Of a stretch of 64,000 nucleotides of DNA, positions 51,604 through 59,073 are shown in pieces. The first letter of the stretch is position 1, and every line of letters starts with the position of its first letter. Origin of the DNA: an uncultured Alphaproteobacteria bacterium (GTDB lineage: Bacteria > Pseudomonadota > Alphaproteobacteria > CAAGCB01 > CAG-977); the NCBI GenBank assembly GCA_934277945.1, contig CAKQWA010000001.1, positions 198,793 to 262,792 on the forward strand, read 5' to 3'. A program made the position numbers and the translations under genes. The notes under the pieces were generated by a model. The model saw nothing but the letters and a program-made list of their open reading frames with translations, did not search any database and had not been told where the DNA came from.

Positions 51604-52581
51604 TCACGCCGCGCGGGAGCGTTCAAGCAGACCCTCCGAAATTTGCAAATTCAGATTGATCAGCGTGTTCAATCCCTCGTTTTGCGGGGCGCGTCCGATT
51701 TCAAACGTTTTTTGCGCCGTGTAATCCGCCAGACGAATCAGGTTTTCCTTGATTTCTTTCGCCATGGGGTGCGCTTCCTGTTGCATCAGCGTGCGAATCG
51801 CCGTCCAGAGTTTCAAATTGCCGTCCAGCGCTTCGGTCAACGCCGCCGCGTCGCCGTTTTCTTTGGCGCACGACAGGCGAACCGCCGCCTGCAAAAGTTC
51901 AAAAGCGTCCTGCTGGGCGGGCGAAAGCGTGCGGTTTTCCAAAAATCCCTGCGCAATCTGCATATTCAAATTCGCCAGCAGCGACAGCGTTTCGTTTTTG
52001 TCGGCTTCTTTGGCTTCCAGCGTTTTTTGCACAATGTAATGCCCCAAGCGTTTCAAATTGTCCGCCGCGTCCTGCGGAATACCGCTTTTGCCGTTTTTCA
52101 AAAGCGTCAGGAACGCCGTCCAGACGTACAGGTTTTTGTTCAGAGCCTGCGCCGTCAGCGACGGATTTTCCGACGTTTTCGCCGCGTTCAAATCGCGCAC
52201 GGCTTCCAACAGAACGGCGGCGTTTTGTTCGGCGGCGTCTGGTTCCAGATTTTCCAGCAATCCCTCGGCAATCTGCAAATTGATGTTTTCCAGCGTCTGC
52301 ACGGTCGCGGGGGAGATTTCCACGCCCTTTTCAAGCGTTTTCGCCACAACGAAATTCGCCAGCGTTTTCAAATTTTCGCGAATCTGCGCGGGAAGCGTCT
52401 GCGCGTCGTTTTTCATCAGCGTCTGGATGCCCGTCCACAAGCGCAAATTGCCGTCCAGCGCGCCCGCCAGTTCCGCCTTGTCCGCGGATTGACGCGCCGA
52501 TGAAAGAAGCCGCGCGCTTTGAATCAACGCCAAAGCGTCTTCCTGCGCCTGTAAAAGTTTGTCGGAACTTTTTTCTGTCAT
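51604..52581 (-). CDS. Protein with three tandem FlaF-like domains
   Basis: 325 residues. The FlaF core N-x-x-L/V-W-T, then a helix, a L-x-x-L-x-x-(F/Y) helix and N-x-Q-I-A/S-x-G-L/F, occurs three times. The N-L-x-L/V-W-T starts are at residues 45, 150 and 255: an exact 105-residue period. Ordinary FlaF has about 110 residues, acts in flagellin secretion and regulation in Caulobacter and Rhizobiales, and is single. The gene lies 43 bases after flgH and is likely in the flgF operon under sigma-54. It may handle several flagellin or hook subunits at once (inference). AAAGGAG precedes the ATG. Confidence 0.8.
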   Translation of the reverse strand: MTEKSSDKLLQAQEDALALIQSARLLSSARQSADKAELAGALDGNLRLWTGIQTLMKNDAQTLPAQIRENLKTLANFVVAKTLEKGVEISPATVQTLENINLQIAEGLLENLEPDAAEQNAAVLLEAVRDLNAAKTSENPSLTAQALNKNLYVWTAFLTLLKNGKSGIPQDAADNLKRLGHYIVQKTLEAKEADKNETLSLLANLNMQIAQGFLENRTLSPAQQDAFELLQAAVRLSCAKENGDAAALTEALDGNLKLWTAIRTLMQQEAHPMAKEIKENLIRLADYTAQKTFEIGRAPQNEGLNTLINLNLQISEGLLERSRAA

Positions 52582-52624
52582 CAGATTTCTCCTTTCGTTG
52601 TTGTTGCAAAGCCGCGTTCATCCG

Positions 52625-53386
52625 TCAGAACGGCGCGACGATGTCCAGAATCTGCCGCCCGTAGCGAGGCTGCTGCAAATCGCTGATAGTGCCTTTGCCG
52701 CCGTACGCGACGCGCAACTCGGCAATTTTTTCAGACGTGATGACGTTCAGCGTCGAAATGTCTTCGCGCCGGATGATGCCCGTCATCTGCAACTGGCGCA
52801 ATTCGTAGTTGACGCGGACTTCCTGCTTGCCCGCAATGACCAGATTCCCGTTCGGCAGAACCTGCGTCACAATCGCCGCCATGGTCACGTCGATTTTTTC
52901 GTTGCGGTCGATGGACGCGTCGCCCGTCGTGCTGTGCGAGGAAGAAATGTCCAGCAGATTCGCCGGATTAACACCGCTTGGGAAAATTTTGCCTGCATAT
53001 TTTTCCAGTCCCGCCAAAGCCCCGATCGACAGCGAATCGGAATCGCTCCCGCGCTTTTGTTCGGATTTGTTTTCAAGCAGAGCGTTGTCCGTAATCGTGA
53101 CGTGGACGGTCAGAATGTCCCCGACGCGCGAGGCGCGCTGATCCTTGAAAAATCCCTTTGAACCGGGGCGCCACAGCGAATTGACGTTGGCGTACGGCGT
53201 TTCCGGCGCGGGCATGGGCATATCGACGGGCTTGTAATCCTTTTGCTTCGTCGGATTTTCGATTTTGCTCAATTCGGGTTCTTTGCCGACATCCGCCAAT
53301 CTGCCGAATATCGCGCATCCCGTCGTCATTGCCGTCAAAACGACGGTCAACACGGTTTTTTTAATCAAATGCGATGCGTTCATCAT
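52625..53386 (-). CDS. flgH: Flagellar L-ring lipoprotein
   Basis: 253 residues. Lipobox MTTGC at about residue 23, then NSLWRPGSKGFFKDQRASRVGDILTV (in parts: SLWRPGSKGFFKD, RVGDILTV), the late conserved NGNLVIAGKQEVRVN and REDIS. It forms the L ring in the outer membrane. flgI (P ring) is not in the window. Order flgF-flgG-flgA-flgH is the normal alphaproteobacterial order. Confidence 0.95.
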   Translation of the reverse strand: MMNASHLIKKTVLTVVLTAMTTGCAIFGRLADVGKEPELSKIENPTKQKDYKPVDMPMPAPETPYANVNSLWRPGSKGFFKDQRASRVGDILTVHVTITDNALLENKSEQKRGSDSDSLSIGALAGLEKYAGKIFPSGVNPANLLDISSSHSTTGDASIDRNEKIDVTMAAIVTQVLPNGNLVIAGKQEVRVNYELRQLQMTGIIRREDISTLNVITSEKIAELRVAYGGKGTISDLQQPRYGRQILDIVAPF

Positions 53387-53395
53387 AGCCCCCTG

Positions 53396-54382
53396 TCACT
53401 TCTTTCCCGTAATTTTCGCCGTTTCCGAATTGATGATTTCGGCTTCGACGGTGTTTTTGCTTTGTTGGTTCTGAAACCGGATCGTCTGCCCGATTGCGCC
53501 GTTTTCCAACGCTTTCGCTTTCATTTTCAGCGACAGACCCGCTTTCGTGTAAATCAATTCGATGATTTTGCCTTTCGGCACGGCGACGAAATCGCGCACG
53601 TCGGCAAGCGTCAGCGTCTGCCCCGCCCGCGTGCCCCGCCGCACCTGCTTGCCGGTCAATTCCTTGATGTCGACGGGCTTTTCGGTGTTTTGCTCGAAAC
53701 GGATTTTTTTCATTTCGATATCGCTTTCTTCAAGCACTTCGCCCGCCGCCAGCGTTCGCGCGGCGCAAGGCACTTCGATGTAAAACACCGCCTTGCCCGT
53801 CATGTACGCGCGTTCCCGCTCCTTGCCGTCGTAAGAGATTGCCATTTTGCCGGATACCGCGCCCGTCTGCGCGTCGTAAACCGCGTTTGTAAAGGATACC
53901 GGAGATTTTTCGTATTCCGGCACGGCGAAGCGGAGCGGCGCGCGGCGGTTGAGTTCGATTTCCGCCTCTTTCGGAAAGCCGTCCTTTTCCAGCGATTCTT
54001 TCAAAGCGTCGGCGATTTCCTTTTCTTCGACAAAGCGCGCGTTTCGCGTGATGAAAACGCGGTCGCCCGCCTGCGCCTTGAAATTCAGCCCGTTGGTGCG
54101 CGCCGCGTTGTTCAGCCAAGAGCCGTCCAGCACGACCGAGCGGTTCAGCGCGGGCGCGGGCGCGAGCCTGTTCTTCGCCAAATCGTCCGTCACGCCGCCG
54201 AACACGTCGCCAAGCAGGATGTATTCGCCCTCGACCGTCACGTCGCGGTTCAGCGTGACGGGCAGGCTCATCTGCGCGGCGGTTGATTTTTCATTGCTTT
54301 CGGGCGCCCACAAATCGTCCGCGCCCTGCGCGAAAGCGGGCGGAACGCTTATCAGAAAGGCAATGAAAAAGGCGACGAACAT
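53396..54382 (-). CDS. flgA: Flagellar P-ring assembly chaperone
   Basis: 328 residues with signal peptide (cut near AFA-QG). The SAF-domain region is VPCAARTLAAGEVLEESDIEMKK (in part: AGEVLEESDI), then KQVRRGTRAGQTLTLADV and RDFVAVPKGKIIELIY; the strand GLSLKMKAKALENGAIGQTIRFQN follows. FlgA guides FlgI into the P ring. It is longer than the 220 residues of E. coli, as is common in alphaproteobacteria. Confidence 0.92.
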   Translation of the reverse strand: MFVAFFIAFLISVPPAFAQGADDLWAPESNEKSTAAQMSLPVTLNRDVTVEGEYILLGDVFGGVTDDLAKNRLAPAPALNRSVVLDGSWLNNAARTNGLNFKAQAGDRVFITRNARFVEEKEIADALKESLEKDGFPKEAEIELNRRAPLRFAVPEYEKSPVSFTNAVYDAQTGAVSGKMAISYDGKERERAYMTGKAVFYIEVPCAARTLAAGEVLEESDIEMKKIRFEQNTEKPVDIKELTGKQVRRGTRAGQTLTLADVRDFVAVPKGKIIELIYTKAGLSLKMKAKALENGAIGQTIRFQNQQSKNTVEAEIINSETAKITGKK

Positions 54383-54393
54383 GGCTTTATTCC

Positions 54394-55185
54394 TTACGAT
54401 TTCAGCTGATTGACCGTCGACAGCATCTGATCCGCCGTCGTGATGACTTTGGAGTTCATTTCATAGGCGCGCTGGGCGCTGACCAAGTCCGTGATTTCCG
54501 TCACGACGTTGACGTTCGAGTTTTCCAGATACGTTTGCAGAATCGACCCGAAGCCCAGTTGCGACGGATTGTCCGTGCGCGGTTCGCCCGACGCCGGCGT
54601 TTCGATGAACAGGTTGTCGCCAATGGCTTCCAAGCCCGCTTCGTTCGGGAAAACAGCCAATTCCAACTGCCCCACGTTCACCTGATCCGTTTCGCCGTCC
54701 AGTTTGACCCACACTTCGCCCGACGCGTTGATTGTAATGCCCGTCGTGTTTTCCGGAATGGTGATGCCGGGGGCGACTTCGTAGCCGTCGCTGGTCACAA
54801 TCACGCCGTCGGAACTCAACTGGAACGCGCCGTCGCGCGTGTAGCCCGTGCCGCGATCGTTCGGCAGGGTGACCTGAAAATAGCCCTCGCCCTGAATCGC
54901 CAAGTCGAGCGTGTTGCCCGTGTTGACTTGCGAACCGTGTTCGGAAATGCGGTAGACGGAAGCCGTTTTCACGCCCAAACCCAGTTGGATGCCCGTCGGG
55001 ACGATGGTGCCCGAATCGGAGGAGGCGGAACCGACGCGGCGCGCGTTTTGATACAATAAATCGTGGAATTCCGCGCGTCTGCGGGAATACGCCGTCGTGT
55101 TCATGTTCGCGATGTTGTTGGAAATGACTTCGACGTTCGTCTGCTGTGCCAACATACCCGTTGCGCCGATGTGTAGAGCCCTCAT
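54394..55185 (-). CDS. flgG: Flagellar distal rod protein
   Basis: 263 residues, close to the 260 of the family. N-terminal EVISNNIANMNTTAYSRRRAEFHDLLYQ (in part: SNNIANMNTTAYSRRRAEF) and C-terminal EITDLVSAQRAYEMNSKVITTADQML. It builds the distal rod. GGAAGGAG precedes the ATG at 55185. The operon continues into flgA 11 bases after its stop. Confidence 0.95.
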   Translation of the reverse strand: MRALHIGATGMLAQQTNVEVISNNIANMNTTAYSRRRAEFHDLLYQNARRVGSASSDSGTIVPTGIQLGLGVKTASVYRISEHGSQVNTGNTLDLAIQGEGYFQVTLPNDRGTGYTRDGAFQLSSDGVIVTSDGYEVAPGITIPENTTGITINASGEVWVKLDGETDQVNVGQLELAVFPNEAGLEAIGDNLFIETPASGEPRTDNPSQLGFGSILQTYLENSNVNVVTEITDLVSAQRAYEMNSKVITTADQMLSTVNQLKS

Positions 55186-55206
55186 GTCTTTACTCCTTCC
55201 CTAATC

Positions 55207-55950
55207 TTATTTGCCGCCCGCGCGCGCATATTCGCGCATGACGGTTTGCCGGCGCGTGAATTCCGCGTCGATCATTTTCTGAACGTTTTCGTAACTGCGC
55301 TGCAACTGAATCATGTTCGTCATTTCGACGACCGCCTGCACGTTTGACTGTTCGACCATACCCTGTTCCAAGGACGGCAGAACGTCGCGCATTTCGTTGT
55401 CCGGCAGGGTTTCGTACATACCGCCGAACGTGGCGCGCAGTTTCTGGTTGTCCGCGAAACGCACGACGCGAATCGTCGCGACGACGCCGTTTTCCGTCGA
55501 CACCGTGCCGTCGGACGCGATGTTGATTTGCGTTTCGGACGGCGCGAAGAAAATCGGATTGGAATTCGTGTCCAGCACCGCGTTGCCGCGCGCGTCGGTC
55601 AGCATACCGTCCGTATTCAATTTAAAGCGTCCGTCGCGCGTGTAACGTTCGCCCTGCGGCGTGTCCAGCACGAAAAATCCGTCGTCGTGAATCGCCACGT
55701 CCAGCGGATTGTCCGTCGCGGACAGCACGCCTTCTGAAAAATTGCGCACGATGCCCATGTCGTGCACGAACGACAGGCGGTCGTCCAGCAGATGCTCGTC
55801 GTTTTTGCTTTTCGACAGATATTCCGTGAAATGCGGCGCGACGCTTTTATAACCCGCCGTATTGACGTTCGCCAGATTGTTCGCCGTCATGTCAAGCTGG
55901 TTCCACAGGCTTGTCTGACGGGACAGGGCGATGTACAATGTGTTTTCCAT
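55207..55950 (-). CDS. flgF: Flagellar proximal rod protein
   Basis: 247 residues from the ATG at 55950. Motifs: MTANNLANVNTAGYKSV and the C-terminal MTNMIQLQRSYENVQKMI. FlgF is a proximal rod protein, and it is first in flgF-flgG-flgA-flgH. The longer frame to 56031 has a non-conserved start and would overlap the promoter. A sigma-54 site lies 41 bases upstream of the ATG. Confidence 0.93.
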   Translation of the reverse strand: MENTLYIALSRQTSLWNQLDMTANNLANVNTAGYKSVAPHFTEYLSKSKNDEHLLDDRLSFVHDMGIVRNFSEGVLSATDNPLDVAIHDDGFFVLDTPQGERYTRDGRFKLNTDGMLTDARGNAVLDTNSNPIFFAPSETQINIASDGTVSTENGVVATIRVVRFADNQKLRATFGGMYETLPDNEMRDVLPSLEQGMVEQSNVQAVVEMTNMIQLQRSYENVQKMIDAEFTRRQTVMREYARAGGK

Positions 55951-55990
55951 GGCGCGTTTCCTTGCGAAATAAAAACTCTGAAAAACGATA

Positions 55991-56006
55991 TGCGAAAAAC
56001 GTGCCA
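55991..56006 (-). promoter_or_regulatory. Sigma-54 promoter of flgF-flgG-flgA-flgH-FlaF
   Basis: On the minus strand: TGGCAC, five bases, TCGCA; a perfect -24 and one mismatch at -12. The expected start lies about 30 bases before the flgF ATG. Confidence 0.78.
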
Positions 56007-56120
56007 AATTTGAAAATGATTGCGCTTGCAAAAAGTGCGGCGCGGAAATATGTTTATAACCTGTTATTAACCAAACAAAGTTATACTCGGCGTAACGAGT
56101 GTGCGTTAAAGGATAAACGT

Positions 56121-56651
56121 ATGGCGGATTTAAACGATTCCGGTAACAATCTTGAAGAAGACGGCTCGCCCGACAAAATGCAGCACAAGAAAATCCTGCT
56201 GCTGACGCTGCCCGTCGTCGTCATCGCGCTGGCGGCGATCATCATTTATTTCACGGGGCTGGCGGATGCCCTGTTCGCCGTCAAGGACGTGAAAAATCCG
56301 GCGGAGCAGTCCATGGAGGCGGAGGAAATCGCGGTCGATGAAAACGCCGTGTTTTTTGAAGTCCCCGAAATGTTGCTGAATTTGTCCGTCCGCGCGGGGC
56401 AGAAGCCGGTTTATTTCAAGGTCAAGGCGGTTTTGGAACTTGCTTCCGAACTCGACAAGCCGAAAGTTGAAAAAATGCTTCCCCGCGTTGTCGACAGTAT
56501 GCAGTTTTATCTGCGCGAAATGCGTTTGGAGGAGTTGCAGGGCTCAATGGGCACCTACCGCTTGAAAGAGGAACTGACGGGGCGCATGAACAAAGTGCTG
56601 GCGCCCGTGCAGGTCAAAGACGTTTTGCTTAAAGAAATTCTGATTCAGTAA
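56121..56651 (+). CDS. fliL: Flagellar basal body-associated protein FliL
   Basis: 176 residues from the ATG at 56121 (AAAGGA upstream). One membrane helix (KILLLTLPVVVIALAAIIIYF), then the FliL periplasmic domain with VFFEVPEMLLNLSVRAGQKPVYFKVKAVLEL and the late LKEILIQ. (Given as parts: FEVPEMLLNLSV; VYFKVKAVLEL.) It supports the stator around the motor. It heads fliL-fliM and later genes and is divergent from flgF. TATACT at 56083 may be a -10; no clear -35. Confidence 0.88.
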   Translation: MADLNDSGNNLEEDGSPDKMQHKKILLLTLPVVVIALAAIIIYFTGLADALFAVKDVKNPAEQSMEAEEIAVDENAVFFEVPEMLLNLSVRAGQKPVYFKVKAVLELASELDKPKVEKMLPRVVDSMQFYLREMRLEELQGSMGTYRLKEELTGRMNKVLAPVQVKDVLLKEILIQ

Positions 56652-56663
56652 GGGCTGTGCGTA

Positions 56664-57680
56664 ATGGCGGAAAACGACGATATTTTCAATCAGCAGGCGG
56701 ACGACGGCTGGGGCGATTTGCCCGATCAGGCGGCGTCGCTGGATACGGCGGAAATAGATTCGCTGATGAACGACGGCGATTCCGCGGGCGAAAGAACCGG
56801 CGTGCAGGCGCTTTTGAATTCGACGACCGTTTCCTACGAACGTCTGCCGATGCTGGAAATCGTGTTTGACCGTCTGGTGCGCATGATGTCCATTTCTCTG
56901 CGCAACTTCACGCAGGACAACGTCGAAATCACTCTTGAAGACATGGTGACCATGCGCTTCACCGATTATTTGAGTTCCATCACCTCGCCGACGCTGATTA
57001 CGGTTTTTAAGGCGGAGGAATGGGATAACTTCGGTATGCTGACCGTCGATTCGTCGCTGATTTACTCCATGGTCGACGTTCTGCTCGGCGGCAACCGCGG
57101 CACAGCCGCCATGCGCGTCGAGGGGCGTTCCTACACGACAATCGAACGCAACCTGATCGAACGCATGATGCACATCGTTCTGTCCGATTTGTCCGCCGCT
57201 TTCGACCCGTTGAGCCCCGTGACGTTCCGCTTCGACCACATGGAAACGAATCCGCGTTTCGCGACGATTTGCCGCCCGACGAACGCCGCCATTATCGCCA
57301 AACTGAAAGTCGACATGGAGGGGCGCGGCGGCATGCTGGAACTTTTACTGCCGTACGCGACGCTGGAACCCGTGCGCGAATTGCTGTTGCAGATGTTCAT
57401 GGGCGAAAAATTCGGGCGCGACTCCATTTGGGAAAATCACTTGGCGGAGGAACTCTGGCTGACGATTGTCGATATCCAGGCTGTTCTCGACCGGCAGATG
57501 ATGTCCTTAAAAAAAGTGCTGGAATGGGAAGTCGGCTCGCGGCTGATGCTGAACGCCTCCCCCGATTCCGAAGTCGAACTGTGCTGCGGCGACGTGCCGA
57601 TGTTTTTCGGGCGCATGGGCAGCAAGGACGGACATATTGCCGTGCAGATCGAGGACGCCATCAAGCGCCAGAAAGGGTAA
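56664..57680 (+). CDS. fliM: Flagellar motor switch protein FliM
   Basis: 338 residues. The N-terminal CheY-P-binding peptide is LDTAEIDSLMND, the middle domain has the GGxG type loop VLLGGNRG, and the C-terminal part is the SpoA-like domain (SEVELCCGDVPMFFGRMG). It forms the C ring with FliG and FliN. The separate fliN gene is not in the window. AAGGG lies upstream of the ATG. Twelve bases after fliL. Confidence 0.96.
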   Translation: MAENDDIFNQQADDGWGDLPDQAASLDTAEIDSLMNDGDSAGERTGVQALLNSTTVSYERLPMLEIVFDRLVRMMSISLRNFTQDNVEITLEDMVTMRFTDYLSSITSPTLITVFKAEEWDNFGMLTVDSSLIYSMVDVLLGGNRGTAAMRVEGRSYTTIERNLIERMMHIVLSDLSAAFDPLSPVTFRFDHMETNPRFATICRPTNAAIIAKLKVDMEGRGGMLELLLPYATLEPVRELLLQMFMGEKFGRDSIWENHLAEELWLTIVDIQAVLDRQMMSLKKVLEWEVGSRLMLNASPDSEVELCCGDVPMFFGRMGSKDGHIAVQIEDAIKRQKG

Positions 57681-57683
57681 GGC

Positions 57684-58286
57684 ATGGGAATCGAGTTTTT
57701 CTTAAATCTGATTGTCATCGTTCTTTTGGTGCCGACGATTGTGTTCGCCGTCATTTTAAACAAGCGGCTGGAAATTCTGCGCAACTCGCGCAACGATTTG
57801 GGGCGTTTGATCGAGGCGTTCAACGACGCGACGACGCGCGCCGAATCGGGCATCCCCCGTTTGAAGCAGGCGGCGGATTCCACGGGCGCCGTTCTGCGCG
57901 ACCAAATTCAAAAGGCGCAAACTTTGCGCGACGATCTGGCTTTTATGATTGAACGCGCGGAAGCGGCGGCGGGCAAAATGGAAACCGCCCTGAACGCGCG
58001 CGCCGCCGCGTCAGCCGTCCGCGAAGCCAAGCCCGCGCAGCAATCGCGCGGCTTCGACATCGACGACAGCGAAAAGCCCGCGCGGAAATCCAAAAAGAAG
58101 CCGATGGTCGAATCCGACGAGGATTTGATTTCGTCCGCCGTTTACGCCGCCGAAGACATTTTGCGCAAAACCGAACGCTCCGCGCCGGCGCGCTCTGCGG
58201 CGAAAGAACCCGTTTTTACGGGCGACGACGGCGAACGTTCCGAAGCCGAGCGCGAATTGCTCAAAGCGTTGCGGTCGATGCGGTAA
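57684..58286 (+). CDS. DUF6468 flagellar-operon protein
   Basis: 200 residues. One N-terminal membrane helix (FFLNLIVIVLLVPTIVFAVIL), then the conserved LNKRLEILRNSRNDLGRLIEAFN and GIPRLKQAADSTG, and a coiled coil; the C-terminal half is charged and variable. This family is almost always next to fliM in alphaproteobacteria. Its job is unknown; a motor-associated role is inferred. Three bases after the fliM stop. Confidence 0.82.
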   Translation: MGIEFFLNLIVIVLLVPTIVFAVILNKRLEILRNSRNDLGRLIEAFNDATTRAESGIPRLKQAADSTGAVLRDQIQKAQTLRDDLAFMIERAEAAAGKMETALNARAAASAVREAKPAQQSRGFDIDDSEKPARKSKKKPMVESDEDLISSAVYAAEDILRKTERSAPARSAAKEPVFTGDDGERSEAERELLKALRSMR

Positions 58287-58295
58287 GGAGGGCAA

Positions 58296-58997
58296 ATGCG
58301 TAAAAATCAATCCGCCGCCCTCGCCGCGCCGCGCAAAAAGGTGAAAAAATCACCGTTCCGGCTGTTGCCGCTGGTCATTTTCTTTTCGTTTTTAATGCTG
58401 TCCGTGCGCGTCGGCGTTTTGTGGCGCGGCTTTTTCACCGCCGACGGTCAGAACGAACTGAAATCCGGCGTCGTGTTCGTGCCGTCCGTCAAGGCGCAGG
58501 TCGATCCCGACGACGCGCGCGTGCCGGCTCAAAACAAGGAAATCAAAGGCGGAAACGCAATGGAAACGACGTTTTCGCAAACGGAAATCGAAGTTCTGCA
58601 CAAACTGGCGGAACGCCGCGAAAAACTGGATTTGCGCGAAAAGGAAATCGCCCAAAAGATCGCCGTGCTGGAAGCCGCCGAAGCCCAGTTGGACATGAAA
58701 GTCGCGAAGTTGAAAGAACTGGAATCGTCCATCAAGGAACTGGTCGGCGCGTTCGAGGAAAAGGAGCGCGCGCGTTTGGACAATCTGGTCAAACTGTATT
58801 CCAACATGAAGCCGAAAGACGCCGCCCGCCTGTTCAACGACATGGACATGGATTTGCTCGCCCGTCTGTTCGAGCGCATGAAAGAATCGAAATCCGCGCC
58901 GATTCTGGCGCTGATGGATTCCGCGAAAGCGAATCAATTAACCGCGCGCTTGGCGGACAAAAAGAAGTTGCCGGGGTTCGATTTAAACGAAGATTAA
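58296..58997 (+). CDS. MotE-like flagellar motor protein
   Basis: 233 residues. One N-terminal helix (FRLLPLVIFFSFLMLSVRVGVL), a periplasmic coiled coil (EREKLDLREKEIAQKIAVLEAAEAQ-like, about 105-160), and a helical end domain with MKPKDAARLFNDMDMDLLARLFERM, as in the MgtE_N/MotE family. MotE is a chaperone for the motor protein MotC in Sinorhizobium. (Motif parts: KPKDAARLFNDMD.) It is co-transcribed with DUF6468. AAGGAGGG precedes the ATG. Confidence 0.82.
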   Translation: MRKNQSAALAAPRKKVKKSPFRLLPLVIFFSFLMLSVRVGVLWRGFFTADGQNELKSGVVFVPSVKAQVDPDDARVPAQNKEIKGGNAMETTFSQTEIEVLHKLAERREKLDLREKEIAQKIAVLEAAEAQLDMKVAKLKELESSIKELVGAFEEKERARLDNLVKLYSNMKPKDAARLFNDMDMDLLARLFERMKESKSAPILALMDSAKANQLTARLADKKKLPGFDLNED

Positions 58998-59073
58998 AAA
59001 AGGCTTTGTTTTGCGCCTCTTTTTCCTTTAAACTGTCCGCCGGCGGCTTTTTAAAAGGGGGATTTGCGGGAAA

